Source of the DNA: an uncultured Bacteroides sp.
GTDB taxonomy: Bacteria; Bacteroidota; Bacteroidia; Bacteroidales; Bacteroidaceae
Reading direction: 5' to 3'
DNA: 64,000 nt
Assembly (NCBI RefSeq): GCF_937912035.1
Contig: NZ_CALDPF010000032.1
Location: 21,777 to 85,776, forward strand
Shown: piece after piece, positions 34,270 through 41,522 of the stretch
How the letters are laid out: each line of letters begins with the position of its first letter
How positions within the stretch are numbered: the first letter of the stretch is position 1
Position numbers and translations under genes: made by a program
The notes under the pieces: model-generated
The model's input: only the letters and a program-made list of their open reading frames with translations
The model's database searches: none
What the model was told of the DNA's origin: nothing

Positions 34270-36285
34270 ATGAAAAAATATACTAAATATATAAATAGAT
34301 TTATTTTAGGAATATCGTTATTTTCATTGGCTGCTTGCAATGATTTCTTGGATGAAGAGCCTTTGTCTGACGTATCTCCTGAACAGTACCTTCAAACAGA
34401 AGATCAATTGAAGGCTTATGTGGATAATTACTATGCAAATTATACAAGATACGATGGTAATAGTGATGATAAAGGAGGAATGTTGCCAAGTCATTATGAC
34501 TCAAAATCTCCATATTTTGATGATGATGCTACTGATAACCAGTATGGTACTAATGGACGTTATTTGAAAAATACATGGACTGTAGGGCAAACAGGTGGTA
34601 AATGGAATTTTTCTAATATATATGCATTAAACTATTTTTTGGAAACAGTAGTACCTAAATATGAGAAAGGTACAATATCTGGTAATACTACCAATATAAA
34701 ACAATATATAGGTGAGGCTCATTTCCTGCGTGCATTGGAGTATTTTTATAGATTAAGAACTTTGGGGGATTTTCCAATTATAGAAGGAACATTACCCGAT
34801 AATAGTGAAGTTTTGATAGAGGCTTCTAAACGTATGCCAAGAAATGAAGTAGCTCGTTTTATTTTAAAGGATTTGGATGATGCTATAACGTTGACTACTA
34901 ATTCTCCTGCGAAGACTCGAATTACACAAAATGCAGCTCTTATATTGAAGTCGAGAGTAGCTCTGTTTGAGGCTACATGGGAAAAGTATCATGCAAATAC
35001 TGCTTTGGTTCCTAATGGTCCAGGATGGCCAGGTGCAGAGAAGGATTATAATAGCGGCTATCAGTTCCCAGCAGGAAGTGCAGAAAATGAAATCAATTTC
35101 TTTCTGGATCAGGCAATGGAAGCTGCATCCAGAGTGGCTGATGCAATTGAATTGACTTCTAATAATAAAATAAACCCTAATGATGGAATAGTTAATCCTT
35201 ACTATGATATGTTTGCTTCTCATGACCCTAGTAGCTATTCTGAAGTGGTAATGTATCGTGCATATAGTCTGGCATTAAATGCTACTCATCATTATAATCA
35301 TTATATTTATAGCGGTGGAAATACTGGTTTTACAGCTCAGTTTGAGAAAGCATTCTTGATGAGCAATGGTTTGCCTTGGTATGCTGCGAATAGTAATTAT
35401 GCTGGAGATGACTATATCTCTGATACAAAGTTAAACAGGGACTGGCGTTGGCAACTGTTTATGAAAGCACCTTTGGATGTGAAAGCTACAACTAATATTT
35501 CAACAATTGAGAGATTTCCTGAAGCTCCTAGATTGTATATTTATGACATGAAGAATTCTACATCTACAGGTTATATTCTTGGTAAAGGACATTCCATGGA
35601 TTATAATGACCAAATATTGGGACAGGATCAGACTGCTTTTGTTGTGTACCGTGCTGCTGAAGCATATTTGAATTACATTGAGGCATCTTATTTGCGTAAT
35701 GGAAATTTGAATGATCAAAAGCTGGATAAATATTGGAGAGCTTTGCGTAAACGTGCAGGAGTAAATGAAGACTATAATATTACTATTGCTGCAACAGATA
35801 TGGCTCAAGAAGGAGAGAACGATTGGGGGGCATATTCTCATGGGCAGTTAGTAGATGAAATTTTATATAATATTCGTCGTGAACGTCGTTGTGAATTTAT
35901 TGGTGAAGGTTTTCGTTATATGGACCTTATTCGTTGGAGGGCAATGGATCAGCTGAATGGATATCAGTTGAAAGGTGCGAAGATTTTTGGTCCGATGGAA
36001 TCTTTATTCGTTGATGAGAATGGTCAGTCTCTATTGATTTATGATCAATCTGATGATTCTAAAAATAATGTATCGTCTCCAAGTGAAAGTGATTATTTGC
36101 TTCCATTAAGAAAGACTTCAACAAATGAATATTATAATGGATTCTATTTCTTTGAAGCACACTATTTGAATCCGATTGCTGTACAGCATTTCTTGATATC
36201 TTCATCAGATGGAGTATCTGTAGAGAATTCTCCTATTTATCAGAATCCTGGATGGCCGATTCAAGCAGGAGCAACATGTGAATGA
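34270..36285 (+). CDS. SusD-type glycan-binding lipoprotein
   Basis: A 671-residue surface lipoprotein (lipobox SLFSLAAC, Cys about 23, then NDFLDEEPLSDVSPEQYLQTEDQL). Typical SusD segments: AHFLRALEYFYRLRTLGDFPIIEGTLP, ALILKSRVALFEATWEKYH, VVYRAAEAYLNYIEASYLRNG, and ILYNIRRERRCEFIGEGFRYMDLIRWRAM near the C-terminus. It is longer than the usual 500-600 residues, with extra material in the middle and at the end. It caps SusC and captures glycans. Confidence 0.96.
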   Translation: MKKYTKYINRFILGISLFSLAACNDFLDEEPLSDVSPEQYLQTEDQLKAYVDNYYANYTRYDGNSDDKGGMLPSHYDSKSPYFDDDATDNQYGTNGRYLKNTWTVGQTGGKWNFSNIYALNYFLETVVPKYEKGTISGNTTNIKQYIGEAHFLRALEYFYRLRTLGDFPIIEGTLPDNSEVLIEASKRMPRNEVARFILKDLDDAITLTTNSPAKTRITQNAALILKSRVALFEATWEKYHANTALVPNGPGWPGAEKDYNSGYQFPAGSAENEINFFLDQAMEAASRVADAIELTSNNKINPNDGIVNPYYDMFASHDPSSYSEVVMYRAYSLALNATHHYNHYIYSGGNTGFTAQFEKAFLMSNGLPWYAANSNYAGDDYISDTKLNRDWRWQLFMKAPLDVKATTNISTIERFPEAPRLYIYDMKNSTSTGYILGKGHSMDYNDQILGQDQTAFVVYRAAEAYLNYIEASYLRNGNLNDQKLDKYWRALRKRAGVNEDYNITIAATDMAQEGENDWGAYSHGQLVDEILYNIRRERRCEFIGEGFRYMDLIRWRAMDQLNGYQLKGAKIFGPMESLFVDENGQSLLIYDQSDDSKNNVSSPSESDYLLPLRKTSTNEYYNGFYFFEAHYLNPIAVQHFLISSSDGVSVENSPIYQNPGWPIQAGATCE

Positions 36286-36341
36286 TTACAGTTTAAAGAA
36301 GAGAATGTATATATTACATCCTAGAAAGCTACAAAACTTAA

Positions 36342-36349
36342 TATCTTTG
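36342..36349 (+). promoter_or_regulatory. Isolated -7 box downstream of susD
   Basis: TATCTTTG with no -33 match. Together with the terminator near 36506-36551 it could define a transcript of roughly 195 nt. The ATG of the small frame lies only 2 bp beyond it. Confidence 0.4.
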
Positions 36350-36351
36350 GC

Positions 36352-36483
36352 ATGATACCACTAAAATGTCAATATAAAGGCTTTACAACACAGGAATCCA
36401 ACAATGTAGACAGAATCGTGGATTACCTTGGTATGTCCCTTTTTGAGGTAAAGAATAACAAGCTTATATTTGAGAAAGCTTAA
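36352..36483 (+). CDS. Unrecognised 43-residue open frame after susD
   Basis: The product begins MIPLKCQYKGFTTQESNNVD and continues RIVDYLGMSLFEVKNNKLI. I do not recognise it. The composition is protein-like, so it may be the C-terminal remnant of a larger lost gene, or a small protein translated from the short transcript suggested by the flanking -7 box and terminator. There is no clear ribosome-binding site, and the start is almost at the expected transcription start. Confidence 0.35.
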   Translation: MIPLKCQYKGFTTQESNNVDRIVDYLGMSLFEVKNNKLIFEKA

Positions 36484-36505
36484 GTCTTTTATAAATTGAA
36501 AAATT

Positions 36506-36551
36506 TTACCCAAGACTACGATAATCGACGTAATCTTGGGTAAGTTTTTTT
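36506..36551 (+). terminator. Strong terminator after the susCD region
   Basis: A 15-bp stem (TTACCCAAGACTACG with CGTAATCTTGGGTAA, one mismatch) has an 8-nt loop followed by seven T. It ends transcription from susCD and/or the short downstream unit. Confidence 0.9.
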
Positions 36552-37259
36552 ATGATTATAATAATAAATAAATGCTTTTAATAGTAATGTCTTTTTTATC
36601 AATTTTGGGTGATTAGTATTGCTGGTATAATTTTTAAGATTAAAAATATATCCTTAATTAATCAATAATACAGATGAAAATACTATCTTGTATAAATCAA
36701 GCCTTGTGGCTTTTGCAAGGATTTATTTTATGATCATTTTTTGGTCTTAAATCTATTGGATTATGTATTTATGACATTAAATTATGATTTATATTCTAAA
36801 AGCTTGATTTATATTTTATAATCATGTGTACAAGGAAATATCCAATATTCTTGGATTATCGTTCAGTACTTTGGAAACATATATATTTATAAAGCTTTGA
36901 AAGTATGTGATGAGTGAGTTGGGAGTTTATTCTGTAAATCGTAGTCGGGAGAATATGTGATAGACACTCCTATGTTTTCTAAAATGAAAATAAAATTTGT
37001 TGATAATAAGATTTTCACGATATTTGCATAAAATCTCAACTGTGAGAATTGTTATATAAAATTTCTCAGCTTGAATGAAAGGGCTTGGGATAGTCTTTTT
37101 TATTAAAATGCTGATATAATAAAAAGTTGTGTTTTGGAATTAGTGATGACCGATAAGTCCACATAGTGGGGGTATCGTATAAAAAAATCATTTAACTGCC
37201 TAAAATTGTTAACCATGAGAAAATCTTGTTGCCAATGTATTACTCGTTATTCATTTTTT
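36552..37259. other. Gene-free AT-rich stretch
   Basis: About 700 bp with stops in all frames and no recognisable coding fragment, RNA gene or clear repeat. It precedes two gene remnants, so it is probably further decayed sequence. Confidence 0.5.
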
Positions 37260-37740
37260 ATGAAAGAAAACAATAATTATGTGTAGTGGAGATATAACAG
37301 AATAAGTCCTGTTATATTGGTACTTTGCTATGTGAATGCCATTTGTTGTCATTAATATGGTGACATCCCTGATGTTTAAAGAACTGGATGATGATGATAA
37401 GTTTATTACATTTTGGACCTAATTGAATCTTCTTCCATGGATCATAAAATCTTTGTTGAGTCTTTTGGGGAACTTTTCAAGATAAAGAAGTTCTTTGTAG
37501 TGGCTACACAAATGATAACAGGTATTGCTTTCGGGCTTGTAGTCTTTTCTTTGGATTTTGAGAGTTTTTATTATCTCATAATATTGCAGGCAATATGCTT
37601 TTGCTTTAGGAATTATGAATCAGGGTGTGATTAAACTGGGTATGATGAGTGGTTTGGTATGTGAAATATTAGGAGAATGGTTAGATTTTCCTAGAGGATA
37701 TAATCAGGACGGAACGCTCATAGAAGAACAGAGAGAATAA
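37260..37740 (+). pseudogene. Remnant of an AmpG-like MFS sugar/peptide permease
   Basis: Three frame pieces read as one MFS N-terminus when stops and shifts are ignored. One has YFAM-stop-MPFVVINMVTSLMFKEL (about 37321-37385), matching the YFAEGxPFVVINMV start seen in AmpG/RhtX-type permeases. Then come FITFWT and LNLLPWIIKS, and in another frame FKIKKFFVVATQMITGIAFGLVV (from 37477). The rest of the transporter is missing. A last piece (37615-37740, NQGVIKLGMMSGLVCEILGE) may be its C-terminus or another gene's. It lies just before the GH130 remnant on the same strand. As recalled, an MFS gene, a GH130 gene and a GH92 gene stand next to each other in a Bacteroides thetaiotaomicron N-glycan locus (BT1032-BT1034 region). 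Confidence 0.6.
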
Positions 37741-37772
37741 TCTTATTATATAAATGTTTAAATCTAATAAAT

Positions 37773-38098
37773 ATGACAGAAAAAATTATTATGCCATGCG
37801 AAGAACGTTCCGCTCGTTGTAACGATGTAATGTTGGGATATTCAATGAATCCGGTAATCGGAAGATATCACATTCCGACATCGAACAGCATATTTAACAG
37901 TGCATAGTGCTATTTGGTGATGGCTTTGTCGGTGTTTTCCGTTATGATAACAAAGCTGTGTAAAATGTGGTATTTCCATATGCTGTACTGTATAGGATGA
38001 AGAAAGAGTTGTCGTGTATTACGGCGCTGTCGATACTATAGTTGGAATAGCATTCGGATATATCAGAGGTAATTAATTTCGTAAAAACAATTCTATAG
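37773..38098 (+). pseudogene. Decayed GH130 mannoside phosphorylase gene
   Basis: The ATG at 37773 opens MTEKIIMPCEERSARCNDVM, then NPVIGRYHIPTSNSIFNSA, the hallmark N-terminus of Bacteroidales GH130. A one-base deletion near 37904 creates a stop; the next frame continues FGDGFVGVFRYDNKAV. Roughly 200 or more codons are then missing, and the C-terminus resumes as EERVVVYYGAVDTIVGIAFGYI. A further shift leads to ISEVINFVKTIL and a stop at 38096. So there is a large internal deletion plus at least two frameshifts. Family knowledge: GH130 enzymes phosphorolyse beta-1,4-mannosyl linkages such as Man-GlcNAc of the N-glycan core, and sit beside GH92. Here that step appears lost. Confidence 0.85.
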
Positions 38099-38141
38099 TA
38101 TAAGAAATATAGCCTTATAATATAATAGTTATCAAAAAAAT

Positions 38142-40373
38142 ATGAAAAAACTGCTGTTATACACAATGTTTACACTTTCTGTCGGAACTGCAATGGCTCA
38201 GCAGCCGGCAGATTATGTCGATCCGTTTATCGGTACTACAAACTATGGTACCTGTAACCCGGGGGCAGTATGTCCTAATGGATTGATGTCCGTGGTTCCG
38301 TTTAATGTCATGGGGTCTTCCGATAATAAATATGATAAGGATGCACGCTGGTGGTCAACCCCGTATGAATATACCAACAGCTACTTTACCGGATTTGCCC
38401 ATGTAAACCTCAGTGGAGTGGGATGTCCGGATCTTGGCTCTTTGCTTCTGATGCCTACAACGGGCGAACTGGATGTTGACTTCAAGAACTACGGTAGTAA
38501 GTATGAGCGAGAAACAGCTTCTCCTGGGTATTATAGTATATTCCTGAAGAAATATAATGTGCTGGCAGAGGCTACAGCCACTATGAGAAGCGGATTGACG
38601 CGTTTCACTTTCCCTGAAGGGAAAAGTAACATCTTGCTTAATCTTGGTGAGGGTTTGACTAATGAAACCGGAGCTTTCGTAAGAAAAGTAAGTGATACGG
38701 AGATTGAAGGAATGAAATTGCTCGGAACATTCTGCTACAACCCTCAGGCTGTTTTCCCGATATATTTCGTCATGAGAGTGAGTAAGGCTCCCGTAGAGAC
38801 AGGTTTTTGGAAGAAACAGCGTGAGATGCAAGGTGTTGAGGCTCAATGGGATCAGCATAGCGGCAAATATAAGATTTACGATAAGTACGGAAAAGACATT
38901 GCAGGCGATGATATAGGAGTGTGGTACACATTCAATACCTCTGAAGGAGAAGAAATAGAAGTATCCATGGGAGTGTCGTTTGTAAGTATTGAAAATGCCA
39001 GGGAAAACCTGGAGAAGGAACAGTCCGGAAGACATTTTGCCGAAATACATCAGGAAGCAAGGAACAAGTGGAATGACGATTTGGGCAGAATAATGGTGGA
39101 AGGTGGAACAAAGGAACAGAAGACAGTGTTCTATACGGCTCTTTATCACACACTTATTCATCCAAACATACTTCAGGACGTAAACGGACAATATCCTTCG
39201 ATGGAAGGTGACAAGATTCTTTCTACCAAGGGAGAACGATATACTGTTTTCTCATTGTGGGATACATACAGAAATCTACATCAGCTGATGACACTCGTTT
39301 ATCCTGAACGCCAGATTGAAATGGTGAAAACCATGCTTGATATGTACAGAGAGCATGGGTGGCTTCCAAAATGGGAACTTTATGGAAGGGAAACCCTCAC
39401 TATGGAAGGCGATCCTAGCTTGCCTGTAATTGTAGATACATGGATGAAGGGGCTCAGAGATTTCGATATCAATCTGGCATACGAGGCTATGTATAAGTCT
39501 GCCACAATGCCGGGAAAAGATAATCTGATGCGTCCGGATAATGACGATTATATGTCAAAAGGTTATGTTCCGTTGATGGAACAGTTTGACAACTCCGTAT
39601 CTCATGCATTGGAATATTACATTGCGGATTATGCTTTGTCAACTCTTGCCAAAGAGCTTGGGAAGAAGGAAGATGCAAAGATGTTCTACAAACGCTCTAT
39701 GGGATATAAGAATTACTACTGCAAGGAGTTCGGAACCTTGCGTCCTATCCTGCCGAGCGGAGAGTTCTATGCTCCTTTCGACCCTATGCAGGGCGAAAAC
39801 TTTGAGCCTAGTCCGGGATTCCACGAAGGAAACGCATGGAACTATACATACTATGTGCCTCACGATGTAAAAGGACTGGCAAAACTTATGGGAGGAAAGA
39901 AAAAGTTTGTTGACAAACTGCAGATGATATTCGACAAAGGATATTACGATCCTGCCAACGAGCCTGACATTGCCTATCCTTATCTTTTCAGCTACTTTAA
40001 GGGTGAAGAGTGGAGAACTCAGAAGACTGTAAAGATGCTGCTTGAAAAATATTTCAAACCAACACCTGATGGTATTCCGGGAAATGATGATGCTGGTACA
40101 ATGTCGGCATGGGCAATCTTCAGTATGATGGGATTCTATCCTGATTGTCCTGGAGTTCCTGAATATACTCTGACAGCTCCTGCATTCGATAAGATTACCA
40201 TTAGTCTGAATCCAAAATACTATAAGCAGAAACAGCTTGTAATAGAGGTTGTGGACGATGAAAAGAATACCGACGGTTATATCAAGCGTATCGAAATGGG
40301 AGATTCATCATGCGGATATAGGGTAAATCACAATTCACTGGTTGAGGCCGGAATTTTAAAGTTCTACAAGTAA
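38142..40373 (+). CDS. GH92 exo-alpha-mannosidase (copy 1)
   Basis: A 743-residue secreted protein (signal LLYTMFTLSVGTAMAQ) with the GH92 start ADYVDPFIGTTNYGTCNPGAVCPNGLMSVVPFN. Also seen are FTGFAHVNLSGVGCPDLG, YTVFSLWDTYRNLHQLMTLVYPER, HGWLPKWELYGRETLTMEGDPSLPVIVDTW, GFHEGNAWNYTYYVPHDVKGL, and GIPGNDDAGTMSAWAIFSMMGFYP. Family knowledge: GH92 are calcium-dependent inverting alpha-mannosidases acting on high-mannose N-glycans or yeast mannan. The substrate-loop segment (KWELYGRETLTMEG) differs from the two other copies, so linkage specificity probably differs. It lies directly after the GH130 remnant and ends at its own terminator. Confidence 0.95.
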   Translation: MKKLLLYTMFTLSVGTAMAQQPADYVDPFIGTTNYGTCNPGAVCPNGLMSVVPFNVMGSSDNKYDKDARWWSTPYEYTNSYFTGFAHVNLSGVGCPDLGSLLLMPTTGELDVDFKNYGSKYERETASPGYYSIFLKKYNVLAEATATMRSGLTRFTFPEGKSNILLNLGEGLTNETGAFVRKVSDTEIEGMKLLGTFCYNPQAVFPIYFVMRVSKAPVETGFWKKQREMQGVEAQWDQHSGKYKIYDKYGKDIAGDDIGVWYTFNTSEGEEIEVSMGVSFVSIENARENLEKEQSGRHFAEIHQEARNKWNDDLGRIMVEGGTKEQKTVFYTALYHTLIHPNILQDVNGQYPSMEGDKILSTKGERYTVFSLWDTYRNLHQLMTLVYPERQIEMVKTMLDMYREHGWLPKWELYGRETLTMEGDPSLPVIVDTWMKGLRDFDINLAYEAMYKSATMPGKDNLMRPDNDDYMSKGYVPLMEQFDNSVSHALEYYIADYALSTLAKELGKKEDAKMFYKRSMGYKNYYCKEFGTLRPILPSGEFYAPFDPMQGENFEPSPGFHEGNAWNYTYYVPHDVKGLAKLMGGKKKFVDKLQMIFDKGYYDPANEPDIAYPYLFSYFKGEEWRTQKTVKMLLEKYFKPTPDGIPGNDDAGTMSAWAIFSMMGFYPDCPGVPEYTLTAPAFDKITISLNPKYYKQKQLVIEVVDDEKNTDGYIKRIEMGDSSCGYRVNHNSLVEAGILKFYK

Positions 40374-40381
40374 TAATATAG

Positions 40382-40409
40382 AGAGGGTATGCCGATGGAC
40401 ATACCCTCT
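40382..40409. terminator. Terminator between GH92 copy 1 and the HU-like gene
   Basis: A 10-bp stem AGAGGGTATG/CATACCCTCT with an 8-nt loop is followed by a short T-rich stretch on the plus strand. It serves two convergent genes. Confidence 0.7.
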
Positions 40410-40416
40410 TTCATAT

Positions 40417-41061
40417 CTAATAATTCGTGTCTTCTTCCTTTTTTTCAAAGCTTCCCGGTGTCGGCATATATAGCGGATGGTTCTCGAAACCTACGTTGAC
40501 CAGTTTGCCGCTTTCAGTCAGACGCTTAATCTGTTGCATGGCCATATATCTCGTCGTTGAGCAGATGTCTTGCAGTTTTGGTCGTGTGATTGCCTTATTT
40601 GTGCTGAAATAATTTGTCAGTATTCTATCAACTTTCTCGTCTGTGATAGCATCAGAATGTCTTGCTATTACCTTTTCCATTCCGTTCTTCGAGGCCAATT
40701 CCTTTACCCTTTCCGTAAATTCCTTTTCCGGATTGATATTGACTGATTTCACTTCAATAGCCTTTCCGTTTTCTTTACCTGTACAAGTTCCTTTGGCAGA
40801 TTTAAGACTGATATTGAAACTGCACAGCCCTTCAAGCTTCACAATATTCCCTTGTGCCAGCTGATTGGCAATCTCGTCCTGAAATGCGAAGATTACAGCA
40901 TTAATGTCTGTCGGTGTAAGTGTACTGGCATTGTGTATCAATTCTATAATCCTCTTTGTACTTATAGTTTGCTGTCCGCAGACTCTGATGTGGTATTCAG
41001 ATTTTAGCTTACCTTCTTTGTTGTCCGGATTCTTGTAAAAATCGTACTTTATTTTCCCCAT
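40417..41061 (-). CDS. HU-like DNA-binding protein with C-terminal winged-helix-like extension
   Basis: The 214-residue product begins like Bacteroidetes HU-family single-domain proteins: MGKIKYDFYKNPD ... YHIRVCGQQTISTKRIIELIHNASTLTPTDINAVIFAFQDEIANQLAQGNIVKLEGLCSFNISL (about 1-95), including the VKLEGLCSF strand. The C-terminal part (about 140-200) reads VDRILTNYFSTNKAITRPKLQDICSTTRYMAMQQIKRLTESGKLVNVG, a helix-turn-helix-like arrangement. Inference: a sequence-specific regulator or nucleoid protein, not a generic HU of 90 residues. It sits divergently from GH92 copy 2, inside the mannosidase block. Its 150-nt leader holds the four-copy 22-bp palindrome array, which suggests autoregulation or RNA-level control. 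Confidence 0.75.
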   Translation of the reverse strand: MGKIKYDFYKNPDNKEGKLKSEYHIRVCGQQTISTKRIIELIHNASTLTPTDINAVIFAFQDEIANQLAQGNIVKLEGLCSFNISLKSAKGTCTGKENGKAIEVKSVNINPEKEFTERVKELASKNGMEKVIARHSDAITDEKVDRILTNYFSTNKAITRPKLQDICSTTRYMAMQQIKRLTESGKLVNVGFENHPLYMPTPGSFEKKEEDTNY

Positions 41062-41100
41062 AATTTTGGTTTTAGTTTTAATGTCAATAAATGTTTGGCT

Positions 41101-41188
41101 GCTGACGATTGTGGGCAGTGCTGCCGACGATGGTCAGCATCTTTGCTGACGATGGTCAACACTATTGTCGATGATGGTCGGCACCAGA
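41101..41188. repeat. Four-copy 22-bp tandem repeat with 16-bp palindromic core
   Basis: Cores start at 41101, 41123, 41145 and 41167, exactly 22 bp apart. The copies read GCTGACGATTGTGGGC, GCCGACGATGGTCAGC, GCTGACGATGGTCAAC and GTCGATGATGGTCGGC, consensus GCTGACGATGGTCAGC, a perfect 6-bp inverted repeat around GATG. The 6-bp spacers are not conserved. The array lies between the -7 box and start codon of the HU-like gene. On the transcript, the two inner copies would fold as 6-bp hairpins with a CAUC loop, while the outer copies are imperfect. It may be an operator array or an RNA regulatory element. Confidence 0.85.
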
Positions 41189-41224
41189 AAATCTCAGGCT
41201 TCTTTTCTCTTTGCCTTTCGAATA

Positions 41225-41232
41225 CAAAAGTA
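41225..41232 (-). promoter_or_regulatory. -7 box of the HU-like gene
   Basis: The minus strand reads TACTTTTG. The predicted start near 41218 gives a leader of about 157 nt that carries the palindrome array. Confidence 0.6.
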
Positions 41233-41332
41233 CGTAATTCGTTTTTTATAATGTCCGCCTTTGTCAGTCTATTTTGATATTAACTTCACCTTCTTTTTAA
41301 CTGATTATACAGGCTTAAATGTGATACTGTAA

Positions 41333-41380
41333 CTAAACAGTATCTGAATAGAAATTAAAGGTCATTCAAATACTGTTTAG
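41333..41380. repeat. 10-bp inverted repeat upstream of GH92 copy 2
   Basis: CTAAACAGTA (41333-41342) and TACTGTTTAG (41371-41380) are perfect inverted copies 28 bp apart, with related TATCTGAATAG/ATACTATTC sequences next to each arm. They sit between the divergent HU-like and GH92 promoters, so they are a candidate regulator site. Confidence 0.5.
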
Positions 41381-41522
41381 ATACTATTCAAAGTTGTATA
41401 TAATTACAAAAAATAATGCTGAAGCCGAATGGATTTAGTAATTAGGAGATTTCTTCAAATTAATTTTGTAATATTGCATTTGAGGATTGACTCTGCCAAC
41501 TTATACATACATTCTGCTTATT

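Noticed and set aside
38355..39191. 278-codon minus-strand frame inside GH92 copy 1
   Set aside because: It lies wholly antisense to a clear GH92 gene and has a low-complexity, non-protein-like composition.
41101..41188. Array of regularly spaced repeats as a CRISPR
   Set aside because: Repeat cores are 16 bp with 6-bp spacers, there are only four copies and no cas genes. The unit is far too short for CRISPR.
41095..41277. 60-codon plus-strand frame across the repeat array
   Set aside because: Its codons read through the 22-bp repeats and the promoter of the minus-strand gene. No start signal or homology pattern is visible.
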